The position numbers were made by a program, and so were the translations under genes. This document shows, one piece after another, positions 1 through 9,801 of a DNA stretch of 64,000 nt. The DNA is taken from the NCBI RefSeq assembly GCF_022539665.2, contig NW_026712553.1, positions 1 through 64,000 of the forward strand, given 5' to 3'. A model generated the notes under the pieces. It saw only the letters and a list, made by a program, of their open reading frames with translations. It was not told the origin of the DNA and ran no database searches. Source of the stretch: Daphnia carinata (Eukaryota > Arthropoda > Branchiopoda > Diplostraca > Daphniidae). Position 1 is the stretch's first letter. Each line of letters opens with the position of its first letter.

Positions 1-328
1 CAGGGACATCCCGCGGTACGCAAGAAAGAACAGTGATCGATCAAAATATTACGTAGGTCGTCGGACGCGGTGCACAGAGGGTGTCAAAGACCCGGAAATG
101 TCACCACCAGATCGGCTGTGCATGTTTAAACACGTGAGGTTTGTTATCGGCTACACGATTGATGTCCACTGGGCATCAGGTCGATCCAATTGGCCAACGT
201 TTCGAAGAGAGGACTCGTTGTACGAAGCAAAAAGAACCACAAAAAATGAAACGATTTGTTACCTTCAACAAAAAACAATAGGATTCAAAAATGTGATGTA
301 CCTGTTGGCTGTGGGACCAATCGGCGAT

Positions 329-341
329 ACATAAAAAGGGC
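329..341 (+). promoter_or_regulatory. Possible TATA element of a small plus-strand locus
   Basis: An ACATAAAAAGGGC element lies here. A TTTTCAGTTTT stretch at about 410-422 could be an initiator or a splice acceptor. It precedes the weak plus-strand coding segments at 604-1166. The same arrangement is repeated in copy B. The promoter call is only a guess from spacing. Confidence 0.25.
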
Positions 342-810
342 AAAGAGCGACCGATGTGAGTAACAGAAAGTACGAAAGCGTCTGAGAAGGCAGGTTGCTA
401 TCTATCACTCATTTTCAGTTTTGAAGTACATTTTGCAGGTGATTATCGTTTAGTTGATCACGACGTTGGTGGTCGATGGACAGCGGACGCCCACCTACAC
501 CGAGTCGAGAACAATCAGCACGACAATTGATTTCACAAGTAACGTAAGTTTTTTGCAAAAAAAAAACGAATTGACGAAACAATCATCCGTTGATTGATCA
601 TTTTTGTTCATATCCATTCAAGTTGATCTGCGTAAAACTGGTGAACGTAACAGGAAGATGTCGCCAACGGTGAAGATTCGCCATTTAGCAGCACGTCCTC
701 CTGATGATGAATGGGCCACTCTATCCGCTGACAAACGAGTTCTACCATCCGCTTACACAATTCATGCCAACACAAACATTACGGTATAAATGAATTCCAA
801 AACAATTCAG

Positions 811-1166
811 TTGCAATATCAAAATCAACCGACATCGTTGTGTACAGCGTCGAAGCAACGCCTTTGTTTACATCACCTGATTGGCCGAACGATCGTTCAT
901 TCCACTTACCCACGCACGACGAGTCATGGATGCCGAGAACATCATCCATCAGGAGGAAACAGCCGGGCTATTTCTCCAAAATAGGCAATGCATTTTTCAA
1001 TCCAGCGACTTCCGTCAACGTCACCATCACACGTAAACACGTTAATTAACTTCATTTTAATTTCATTCATATTTTTGATTGCGTAACAGACGTTGTGTCT
1101 AGGACGGCAGTGACAAGGACGGCCAGTTTCTTCTTAATGGGCTGTACTCGTCAAAAAGTAACGTAG
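811..1166 (+). CDS. Hypothetical small spliced gene, not recognised
   Basis: An open segment follows an ATTCAG acceptor at 805-810 and runs to 1032, where it meets a GTAAAC donor. An acceptor CGTAACAG ends at 1089, and the next segment continues in phase to a TAG at 1164-1166. The joined segments would encode about 100 residues including TPLFTSPDWPND and PGYFSKIGNAFF. A separate open segment at about 629-789 (with RKMSPTVKIRHLAARPPDDEW) may be an upstream exon, but a 29-nt gap makes direct splicing unlikely. No start codon can be fixed and I recognise no family. The second copy at 48264-48619 keeps the same frame. Confidence 0.2.
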
Positions 1167-1970
1167 TCCGTTTCCCTACGTGATGTCCACCATCAACGGA
1201 CGAACGCAAATTGTTCCATTTTCCAGTTCGATGGCACAATAAAAAGAAGAAGAAAGATCCGATCGTGGCCACCGTAACGAGGACATCCATCTCCCCAGTT
1301 TTAACGCCGTCACCGTTTCCTTTCGCTGTTTGCGCCCGCTCTAGACGATGATCGTCAAAATTGGGTATACAAATTTAAATTTTATTTATATCGTTTCGCG
1401 GCGAACGTTTTTTTTTTTAAATAAAAGAGTATTAATTTAGCCTGAGCCTATCATTGCGCGTTCTCTATAAGAATCATAGCGGAATGTTTATAGAAAATCG
1501 GAACAGGCTGTATTTAAATTGAATGTTTTTAGGGGATCAGCTACGTTTGCGTATATGCTGATATGTGAGGGGGGGGGGTGGATCGTCTATTTCGATTGCG
1601 CAACAACTACTGTTGGGAGCGGTCAACAGACGAAGAAAAAGACGGGCAAATAATTCTGGCGTTTTTCACTTAACAGAAAGAAACAACATTCGGCATAATA
1701 TGCGCTAACTGTATACTTAGCGTTTGGGTCAGAATGCGCATATTCAAATGCGACCACCTGGGGTAACGTCGCCTTCTTGTTTAAAAAAAAAAAGAAAACA
1801 CGCTGGCAAATGTTTGAACGCGTGTCTTTTCTTTAGTTGCTCAGACGCCACGGTAGTTTACAATTGGTTCCAGTTAATAGCGCGTGATTGTCTTCGCATT
1901 TGCATATAAGCAAAACGCGCAAAAATGATTGTCATTTGCCACGACGGACAGCGCAACTTTCACAATTAAT
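1167..1970. other. Intergenic stretch without recognised gene
   Basis: It contains a poly-T/poly-A patch near 1410, a run of G at about 1570-1578 that differs in length between the two copies, and no open frame with protein-like composition. Nothing further seen. Confidence 0.5.
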
Positions 1971-1974
1971 AACA

Positions 1975-2550
1975 CTTTAGTCGCTCAGTGTAATAGCTGG
2001 GAGTGGCGTATGTTGTTGTGTAGTACTCTGGCGCTTTTGTGGTGTAGTATTTGGAGGATTCAGTTTGGTAGTAGGTTGGAGCTGAGTAATACTTCTGTGC
2101 CCCGGTGTAGTAGTTAGGACTGGCATAGGTTGTTGTGTAGTATACTGGAGCTTCAGTGTAATAATTTTGTGCAGCACACGTTGTTTTGTAGTACTCGGGA
2201 GCCTTCGTAGTGTAGTATTCTGTGGCCTCAGTTTTTTAATACGTGGGGGCCTTAGCGTAGTAAGCTGGAGCTGCGTAAGTGGTAGTGTAATAAGACGGGG
2301 CAGCATAAGTTGTGGTGTAGTTAGTAGGTTCCACGCAGTAACTTTGGGCAGCGTAAGACTTCGGGTTTCAGTGTAGTAGGTCGTCTCATCGTAATAATAT
2401 GGGGAAGCTGTGGCGTAGTATGTTGGAGCTACGTAGTACTTGGGCGCCTCTGTAGTGGTAGTAAGACACAGTTGTTGCGTAACTTGGAGCTGAGTAACAT
2501 TTTGAGGTCTCAGTGTAGTAAGCCGGGGAAGCATAAGCTGTCGCGTCAGA
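1975..2550 (-). pseudogene. Decayed tyrosine-rich repeat tail of gene A
   Basis: Reading the minus strand, the characteristic repeat peptides ([26 protein letters not shown]-like units) appear in pieces scattered over different frames, separated by stops and frameshifts. It lies directly beyond the stop codon of gene A. It is most simply the former 3' part of gene A, or of a longer neighbour, that has lost its reading frame. The copy at about 49426-50001 shows the same lesions, so the decay came before the duplication. Confidence 0.6.
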
Positions 2551-2557
2551 GGCCAGG

Positions 2558-3110
2558 TCAGGCATTTGTGGTATAGTGGGTGGGAGTTACGGTGTAGTAA
2601 CTTGGAGTGGCATATGTTGTTGCGTAATACACTGGCGCTTCTGTGTAATAGCTCGGTGCGGAGTAGTATTTCGAGGCCTCCGTACAGTAAGTTGGAGAAG
2701 CATATGTGGTGGTGTAGTATTCAAGTTCCTTGGTGCTGTAATGTTTGGGCGCATCGCTGTAGTAAGTAGGGGCCACATATGTTGTGGTGTAGTACTCGGC
2801 CGCCTTTGTAACGTAGTACGGCGCAGCAGTGGTTGTCTGGCATGAATAACTACCGTATCCATAAGATGAAGCCATTGGCACACCTAAGGTCGATCCAGTC
2901 ATCAGGAAGACGACAGCTGGTAGCAGCATACTGCCATAGTAACCTGACGAAAAACAAAAACATTAATTTTCATAATTCCATTATGACATTGAAGTTCTTA
3001 AAACAAAAATAAAGAAGCACTTCGCCTCGTTCAAACATCAATTTTATCAACAATTGCATCATCACATTAACTAAAATCATTAAACAAGTTGAAGTGTGTA
3101 CATTACTCAT
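2558..3110 (-). CDS. Tyrosine/threonine-rich secreted repeat protein (gene A)
   Basis: Two exons on the minus strand: a four-base first exon ATGA (3110-3107) with donor GTAATG, then exon 2 from 2943 (acceptor TTTTCGTCAG) to the TGA at 2558. Together they make 129 residues. The N-terminus holds a hydrophobic signal-peptide-like stretch (MLLPAVVFLMTGSTLG), then GYGSYSC, then about four degenerate repeats of the form [20 protein letters not shown]. The tiny ATG exon before the signal peptide is typical of arthropod cuticle and extracellular matrix genes. Tyr-rich low-complexity secreted proteins often serve in cross-linked matrices, which is inference here. A TATA box lies upstream at 3227-3233. 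The protein is much shorter than gene C, and repeat remnants beyond the stop suggest truncation. The copy is at 50009-50561. Confidence 0.65.
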
Positions 3111-3226
3111 GATTGCAGGTCGGAACTGTAACACACTAACTCTGGTATTGGTATTTGAAAGACTGCTAGTAGTACACAGTGTCAGAGCTGCTCACTCGGC
3201 TAACCTCTACCGTCGATTTGACCTCG

Positions 3227-3233
3227 TTTTATA
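3227..3233 (-). promoter_or_regulatory. TATA box of gene A
   Basis: The minus strand reads CGTATAAAACG here, about 117 nt upstream of the ATG at 3110. That leaves room for a short leader. The identical element precedes the copy at 50678-50684. Confidence 0.6.
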
Positions 3234-3639
3234 CGGTTTCCTATCATCCTGATTCTTCTTTTGAGCCCAAACAATCCATCTGTTCATCCTGACATAACAA
3301 CCACTATTCCTACCCTACCTGTCACCGCACCTATCGTATGTATTTTCAAATATCGAACAAAAATATAATTATCTTCCCCATCCCAATGAACTATTGTTAT
3401 TCCATTGAATGAAGCACCAAGCAAAAACTAATGTGGATCCAGATGTCGTACTGGCAATTATGAAATTATTTCATACCTGATCACGATTTTTTCTCCAGAT
3501 CTTAGAACCAACTGAAAAGAAGGCACCTGTTGTTTAAAAATTTTCAAACGTTTCAACAGTAGAGTCAATATTTCTATTTTATTTCTTACAAAATGAACTT
3601 TGTTACGTCCAGCATTGTTGCAAAGGTGTGTATATGTAT

Positions 3640-3895
3640 TTACTAGTACTATTTACTGCTACTTTCAGCTGATGTCACGATGGGGATCATATGGTACAGC
3701 AATATGATCCGGGCCAAGATCGTGACAGTTCTGGAGGATACTAGCATGTCAGTCAAGTGCTTTGCGCAACCATTTTTACTATTTTCCTAATAACTAAAAT
3801 CAAAACTGGCAAACCGAAACTTCTATCTCTGCCGAATATTTGAGCATTACCTTAACATAGGCATTTTCAGATTGAAACTAGGAAATAGCCATTAG
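3640..3895. repeat. ~240-bp dispersed repeat, unit 1
   Basis: This unit begins near CAGCTGATGTCACGATGGGG and ends GGAAATAGCCATTAGC. It is a diverged copy of 6535-6765. Shared blocks include GGGGATCATATGGTACAGCA, CTGGAGGATACTAG and ATCTCTGCCGAATATTTGAG. Further copies are at 34655-34876, 51110-51350 and 53985-54211. No coding potential is evident. Its right edge is where junctions of the duplicated blocks fall. Confidence 0.75.
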
Positions 3896-4309
3896 CGTTG
3901 TAAATGCAAACTGAAAAAAAAATCACATTTCATTCTGCTATATTGAACTACCAACGGAAAGATAAATGGATTTTAACCACATCAACTACACAATGCCGTA
4001 GGGCTAACATAACGAATCAATGCGACTCAACTGAATATATAAATTGCGAGCATATCTATAAATACCAATTGTATACTGTGTTCAGCAATTACAATGTTGT
4101 ACAAACACATACTAAAAACGCCTTCATCCGCTTTATGTAATAAAGACTAAAAACAAATAGATTCGGCAACGACATTATAGCTGTATTCAACATTTTATTT
4201 ATAAATCACATTCGTTTAGACTAGTTAATGCATAAATACACGGCAGGGAAATATTCATCTTGGAACGAGGACTGCAAATAAAACAAAATCTAATTCTCCT
4301 ATCATCGAA
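3896..4309. other. 3' flank of Tyr-rich gene B, paralogous to 14249-14700
   Basis: TGTAAATGCAAACTG opens a stretch of about 400 bp that aligns, with divergence, to the sequence beyond gene C at 14250-14700 (shared CGCCTTCATCCGCTTTATG and AATAGCTGTATTCAA). It is therefore the downstream flank of an ancient tandem Tyr-rich gene pair. No gene of its own was seen. Confidence 0.6.
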
Positions 4310-4849
4310 CATGATGGACGACGTTGGAGCTGAATAGTACTCCTGTGCCTCGGTGTAGTAGCTAGGACTGGCATAGGTTGTTGTGTAGTATGCTGGAGCT
4401 TCAGTGTAATAAATTGGTGCGGCATACGTTATGGTCTAGTTCTCGGACGCCTTTGTAGTGTAGTATTGAGGGGCCCCAGTCTTGTAATACATGGGGGCCT
4501 CAGTGTAGTAAGCTGGAGCTGCGTAAGTGGTTGTACAATACTCAGTTTTCTTCGTGTAATACTCTGGAGCAGCAGTAGTCTAGTATTCAGCGGTCTTTGT
4601 GCTGTAGTAGTGTGGAGCTTCGGTGTAGTAAACCGGAGCAGCATAAGTAGTAGAATAGTTCTTGGTGGGCTCGGTATAGTAATTTGGCGAAGCATACGTT
4701 GTTCTGTACTCGGTAGCCTTTGTAGCGTAGTACTGCGAAGCCTCAGTGTAATAAGAAGGAGCGGCGTAGGTGGTAGTGTAGTACTTCGGGGCTTCTGCAT
4801 AGTAGCTTGGTGCAGCATACAATAATAATCTAGGATAATAGTAATACAC
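4310..4849 (-). pseudogene. Tyrosine-rich repeat gene B, truncated pseudogene
   Basis: The minus strand encodes repeats such as [19 protein letters not shown] and [19 protein letters not shown] from about 4824 to 4580, then an in-frame TAG. Repeats continue past it to about 4310 with further stops. The 5' end is lost: at about 4824-4854 the repeat sequence stops and a MITE-like dimer begins, so no signal peptide or ATG exon is present. Both duplicates carry the same lesions. It is best read as a dead paralogue of gene C that was cut by the transposon junction. Confidence 0.65.
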
Positions 4850-4853
4850 ACAT

Positions 4854-5402
4854 AATCTAGGATTTGAGGAAAATGGAAAAGCGAGAAGGCCTTCTCACTT
4901 TTGCAATTTTGGCAAAATTTTAGATTTCGCTTTAAATACGTGGTTTCGATGCAGAATTGAACGGGCATCACGAATATGAGGGTTGTTTTCTCGTGGAACT
5001 CATAGTGTTTTAATAAAACGTAAAAAACGGGGAAGTTGGGTTTAAAAAAATAAGCCCGACTTTATCTTTAAATTACGATTATTTCAAAAACGGCTTACTT
5101 GAAAATAAAACAAATGGTTTTTTCTGAATCCGCGTTAAAATAGGGTTATACTGTGGGATTTTCATCGCATTCCGAGAGATTTCGATTTTTTCCGATTTTG
5201 ACAAAAGTGAGAAGGCCTTCTCTCTTAGCAATTTTGACAAAATGTTAGATTTCGCTTTAAATACATGGTTTCGATGCAGAATTGAACGGGGATCACGATT
5301 GTGAGGATTGTGTTCTCGTGGGACTCAAAGTTTTTTAATAAAACGTAAAAAACGGTAAAGTTGGGTTAAAAAATAAGCCCGCGCTTATATTGTCGGGCTT
5401 AA
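4854..5402. mobile_element. MITE-like dimeric element, left end missing
   Basis: Two related units follow one another, each starting near GAGAAGGCCTTCTC and each containing TTAGATTTCGCTTTAAATAC, GGTTTCGATGCAGAATTGAA and AAGCCCG. The right terminus is GGGCTTAA at 5395-5402. A complete version at 32812-33538 has a matching inverted TTAAGCCC left end, which here is replaced by gene B repeats. It is non-coding and probably a non-autonomous DNA transposon. Confidence 0.65.
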
Positions 5403-6530
5403 AATATTTTCCTATTAAAAAATAATAGCATTGAATCTAGATAACTATAGATGATTCTGATTAAAAATTACTCAAGGAACATGAAAATGGAATTTGTCTT
5501 TACGTAGAGTTTATACTTTTGGAGTAATCTAAAATATGAAATAAATGTGTGTGCGAAACGAAACCATTACTAGCGCGCCAGTACGCTACAGCGCTAGCGT
5601 GAAACATCAAACTTCTTTGATTATTCAACGTTTGCATATGTATTTTATGTATATACTTGCATGCATATGCATATGTATTATACCTGAACATGTAGACTCA
5701 ATCTTTAACGCATAACCCAAAAGGTAACTAACGTTCAAAAAATCCTTTGTGGAATATTCATGGTGACAACTGAATGGATTGTAATTACGAACAACCATTA
5801 TCAACTAGACTTGATAAGTCCTGGGAATGTGGCATAAGGTCATTATTTTCCAAAGCGGAAATTTAGAAACCGTGATTGTTAAAGTATTATGGCCCAACAG
5901 ACGCGATGAGCTGCATGCAGGGCTACTTATACGTTTGGATATGAATGCAAAAAATAAATAATGACAAACCTACATTAGCTTTAACTTACTTTCCCTTCAC
6001 AACTAGAATAGCACCAAGCCAATGCATGAATGCACTAGTGCCAAAATCGGCCGCAAGGTGATATGGAGTATTCTTGCATGTCATTAACGGTGCGGGATGC
6101 CACGCCCTAATTCGTGAGTGCTACATAATAATTGAAAATTTTAAACATTTACTCAAGTGTTTTGTTTATAATTACCTTGGATGTTGTTTATCACTATTTT
6201 CTGAATACAGTTCATTTATTACATTGTGCAATAGTTTCACTGAATTTAAATGAGAATTAGTTTAAGACGGAAAATGCCCGCTAGCGTTATCAACATGGTT
6301 TGGGGTCGTCATTCACGGTATATAATAGTTGCGTGAACATCTTTAACGTAGCGGCACTTGAACAATGACTGGGTATGGTACCCTCCCAATGTTGGGAACT
6401 AGTACCAAGAGTCTGTAAGCAATTACAACTCGAAACGTCAAGCGTTGGTATGATGATGATGGCACCCACAATGATTGGTCCACCAATCATTGGCCCCCCA
6501 TTCCAATGCAGAACTGAATAGAGATGTAAG
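5403..6530. other. Non-coding spacer with one exon-like segment
   Basis: AT-rich sequence present three times in the window (here, 33539-34654 and 52856-53984). Apart from the ankyrin-like segment at 5990-6106, annotated separately, no coding region is supported. Confidence 0.5.
5990..6106 (-). pseudogene. Ankyrin-like orphan exon
   Basis: On the minus strand, an acceptor GAATTAG precedes an open segment ending at a GTAAGT donor. It encodes MTCKNTPYHLAADFGTSAFM followed by HWLGAIL. The TPYHLAADFG core matches the ankyrin consensus TPLHLAA. Consensus splice sites on both sides suggest a real former exon, but no neighbouring exons are recognised. The copies at 34115-34231 and 53443-53559 read CAT CAC where this copy has CAT CCC. 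I call it an exon fragment with low certainty about family. Confidence 0.35.
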
Positions 6531-6534
6531 AGCT

Positions 6535-6765
6535 ATCAGCTGATGCGAGATGGGGATCATATAGTACAGCAATATGATCTCCATCGGGGCAGGTCTGGAG
6601 GATACTAGTATGTCAGTCAAGTGCTTAGCGCAACCTTTTTGGCTATTTTTTCAATAATTAAAATAAAAACTGTCAAACCGAAACTCCTATCTCTGCCGAA
6701 TATTTAAGCATTTCCTTAACATATAAAAATCTAAGGGCGAAATGAGGAAATAGCCATTATCTGGG
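6535..6765. repeat. ~240-bp dispersed repeat, unit 2
   Basis: A second unit of the repeat seen at 3640-3895, again ending GGAAATAGCCATTA. Here it leads straight into the first recognisable SLC38A10-like exon. In copy B the corresponding unit leads into an LTR instead. Confidence 0.75.
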
Positions 6766-7660
6766 CTGCTGCATTGCCTATCTGGTTGTACTTGGCGATC
6801 TCGGTCCAGAAATATTAATCAAAATAGGTGTAAATTACTCCTTGCAGTCAGCACGAATACTTATTCTTATGGCAGGTAAGCTCTCTACTGGATGCCAGTG
6901 ATATTATTTCCATAAGGTTCTAAAATATATAACTTAATCATACAGGAAATGGCATGTTCATCATATAACTCTGTGCCTCTTGAGAGATATTGAAACATTG
7001 GATGTAGTGTCAACAGTTTCTGTGGCTATGTAGTACATGTTATTGGTTTTGAAAGCATGTACATGATTCCCTGCCCTTAATTATGTTTTATGCATCCTTC
7101 TACATGAAGTATGCTACCAAAATAACAGTGCAGTTATGACAGATTTTTTTTTCTTTTTCAGTCCTTCTTTGAGGCTGGTGTCCAGGGCCTAACCGAAGGA
7201 ATGTCTTCAAATATTGAAGTATGGAAAATGGGGGGTGTACTCCAATGCGTACCGATATTTTCCATGGCTTTATGGTGCCAAACGTGAGTGGAAATATTTA
7301 AATTGACAAGGAGAATGCCAGATTTAATGATCAGCTTTTTAAATGCATAGGCAGGTGTTCGAAGTATACCAGAACCTTCCCTAAAAGCAATGGATCGAGT
7401 AATATCGACAGCCATTGATTTGTGCACTTTTATGTACATGGGGGTAGGAATAGCTGGCTACCTAGCCTTTGCGGATACGCATTTTACTGGCAAGTCAACA
7501 TATTGTAAACTTTTTGCCTAGGAAAATCTGACGAATTTCATTGGGTCATATTTTGTCTCGACTAGGCAATATCCTCATAAGTTTTGAGCCGTCTTTTGTA
7601 ACTGACCTTATGAAAGTGGGATTCCTGCTATCGATTATCTTGAGCTTTCCGTCGTGTGTT
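6754..7660 (+). pseudogene. SLC38A10: SLC38A10-like amino-acid transporter, 5' and 3' truncated pseudogene
   Basis: Exon-like pieces on the plus strand match the sodium-coupled amino-acid transporter family (SLC38A10 type). Segment 6754-6875 encodes CCIAYLVVLGDLGPEILIKI. A middle piece holds LLRDIETLDVVSTVSVAM and is followed by TAG. A segment from about 7165 holds EVWKMGGVLQCVPIFSMALW. A later one holds STAIDLCTFMYMGVGIAGYL. Lesions shared with the copy at 34878: the TAG after SVAM and a frameshift after QVFEVYQNL. A lesion private to this copy is TGA in TTTTGAGCC near 7587 (GCG in the other copy). The gene stops abruptly at about 7657-7665, where Gypsy-1 begins. Confidence 0.75.
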
Positions 7661-7695
7661 ACAGTAGTACGACAGCGAAAGAAGGTGTGTTACGG

Positions 7696-9798
7696 TCAAG
7701 GGTCGTAGTCTTTTAACCATCCAGGGCGTTTTGTCCTTCTCCCTACTCTTGTTATGGTTATGGGCGTAGCTGGCTGGGGCTCTTCTTCCGATTCGGACGT
7801 GGAAGGGTTGCTCGAGGAAGACGATGATGACGATTCATCGGCTTCTACGCTGACTGACTCATCCCACTCAGCATCAGTCCTACCGTGAAAGCGGCGCAAT
7901 TGGCAGCAATGCGCGTTGAAGCTTCTGTAAGTTAGCCTCTTCCTGTTTGCTGGCAGGTCTTCGACGAGATAGGTTGTCTCTGACACTTTGCGGACAACTT
8001 GGAAGGGACCAACGAACTTGGGGAGGAATGTCTTCGTTGCATTCTTCTTCCTGGGTTTCCGACGTACGAGGACGAGGTCGCCGCGGCGAAGTTCAGGTTC
8101 TGGCCTTCGAGTACGGTCCACTCGTTCTTTCACCTTGCGCTGCTTCTTTAAAATGCGCAGCCTTACCGACGTTCTCAAATCTGAGACACGCGAGCTAAAA
8201 ACATCGTGTGACTCTTGTTGCTCCACTGGCCACGGAAAAAGGTTTTCAATGGCTAATACAGGGGCGCGATCATTGACCAACTCGAACGGAGTGGTTTCGG
8301 TCGTGGCTTGGCGTGCGGTGTTGATGGCATAAGTTGCCGCAGATAGGTGTGAATCCCAGCCGGTATGGTCCTCGTTGACAAAGGCGCAAAAAGCTAGCGT
8401 CAGGGTGCGATTTACTCGCTCAACCAACCCATTTGTTTCCGGGTGTTCCGCTGTCGCAAGGATGTGCTTCACGTTCCACCGGGCAACCCATTCAGCAAAC
8501 ATCTGCGACGTGAAGGCCGTCCCTTGGTCACTGATGATGCGACGCGGTGTTCCATGTCGAAAAACGACGTTAGTTTCAAGGAACGAAGTGACAAATTGCG
8601 TCGACGTATCGGGAACGGCGGCGACTTCGGCCCACTTGGATAAATAGTCGATCGCGACTATAATGTGACGATGTCCTGAAGCAGTAGGCTTAAACGGACC
8701 TAAGTGGTCGATTCCAATCAGCTCGAATGGCGCAGAGGGTGGTTCGATGGGTTGTAGTTTGCCAACCACCTGACCGATCGCATGTTTATGTGTCTGACAG
8801 AAAGAACAAGACATAACGAATATTTTAACACTACTTGCCAGCCGTGGCCACCAAAACCTACTCTTAATTTTTGCTAAGGTTCTTTCAATACCCTGGTGCC
8901 CAGATGAGGGGAGATCATGACACGCTTCTAAAATCTTTCTATGGAGAATGGAGGGAACAACAAGGAGGAATTTCTTGCCAGAGCGTCTATTTTCCTTAAA
9001 TAAAACTTTACCGCGAATAACGAATTCTTGCGAAATTTTACAGGGAGTAGGGGTGTCTAAGGCTACAAAAATTTTTCTCAGCTGGCCGTCTTGCTGCTGC
9101 AAGAGGGCGAGCTCTCGTGAGGCAAAACCCATTTCGGGCTCTCTAACGGTCGCACAGATTGTCTCGGAATCCTGGGCTGTTGTCAGGACTTCAACCGGAT
9201 TTCTAGACAGTGTGTCTGCGACGATATTGTCGGTCCCTTTCAGGTGTTCAATCGTGAAATTGAACTCCTGCAGTTCGAGAACCCATCTCACAAACTTCCC
9301 CTTCAAATCTTTCTTCCCCATCATCCACTTTACGGCGGAGCTATCCGTCTTGACAAAAAAGTGTCTACCATAGCCATAGGTGCGCAACTTTTTCAGCGCC
9401 CACATCACCGCCAAGCACTCCAACTCATTGGCGTGATAGCGCGTTTCAGTATCCGACAGCCCCCTGCTGATGAAAGTCACAGGTCGGTGTCCTTCACCAG
9501 CATCTTGTGTCAATACTGCTCCAAGTCCAGTCTGGCTTGCGTCGGTCTGAATGGTGACTTCCAGAGCATCATCGAAATGGGCCAGAACAGGAGCAGTCGT
9601 GAGATGCTCAATGATACTGTTCTTTGCGCCTTCATGACGCTCCGTCCACCTCCACTCAGAATTCTTTTTGAGGAGTGCGTGCAAAGGGTGAGCCAATGCC
9701 GCAAAATCTGAGACAAAACGCCGATAGTACGACGCGAGTCCCAGAAATCCTCGTAGCGACTTCAAATTCATCACAAGCATACACGTTAAGGCGCGCAC
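7696..9798 (-). pseudogene. pol: Gypsy-1 pol, RNase H and integrase half
   Basis: This is the same frame as the upstream half, separated only by the TAG at 9802-9804. It begins inside the RT connection (FLGLASYYRRFVSDF). RNase H has the acidic motif QTDASQTGLGAVL near residue 87. Integrase shows an HHCC zinc finger (about residues 290-335, ending CSFCQTHKH), then catalytic GIDHLGPF, SDQGTAF and GLVERVNRT, all intact. A GPY-like region GDLVLVRR...GPFQVVRK and a Ser/Glu-rich tail end at KDYDP. Without TAG readthrough it cannot be made as part of Gag-Pol. Confidence 0.9.
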
Positions 9799-9801
9799 CT
9801 T

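Noticed and set aside
98-334. 78-codon frame MSPPDRLCMFKHVRF... (and copy at 47551)
   Set aside because: Short, unrecognised, and ends directly before the TATA-like element of the next locus. No splice or family support.
6290-6620. Minus-strand frames with GPIIVGAIIIIP near the ~240-bp repeat
   Set aside because: Derived from a short near-palindrome (ATTGGTCCACCAATCATTGG). The frame changes between copies by a single C.
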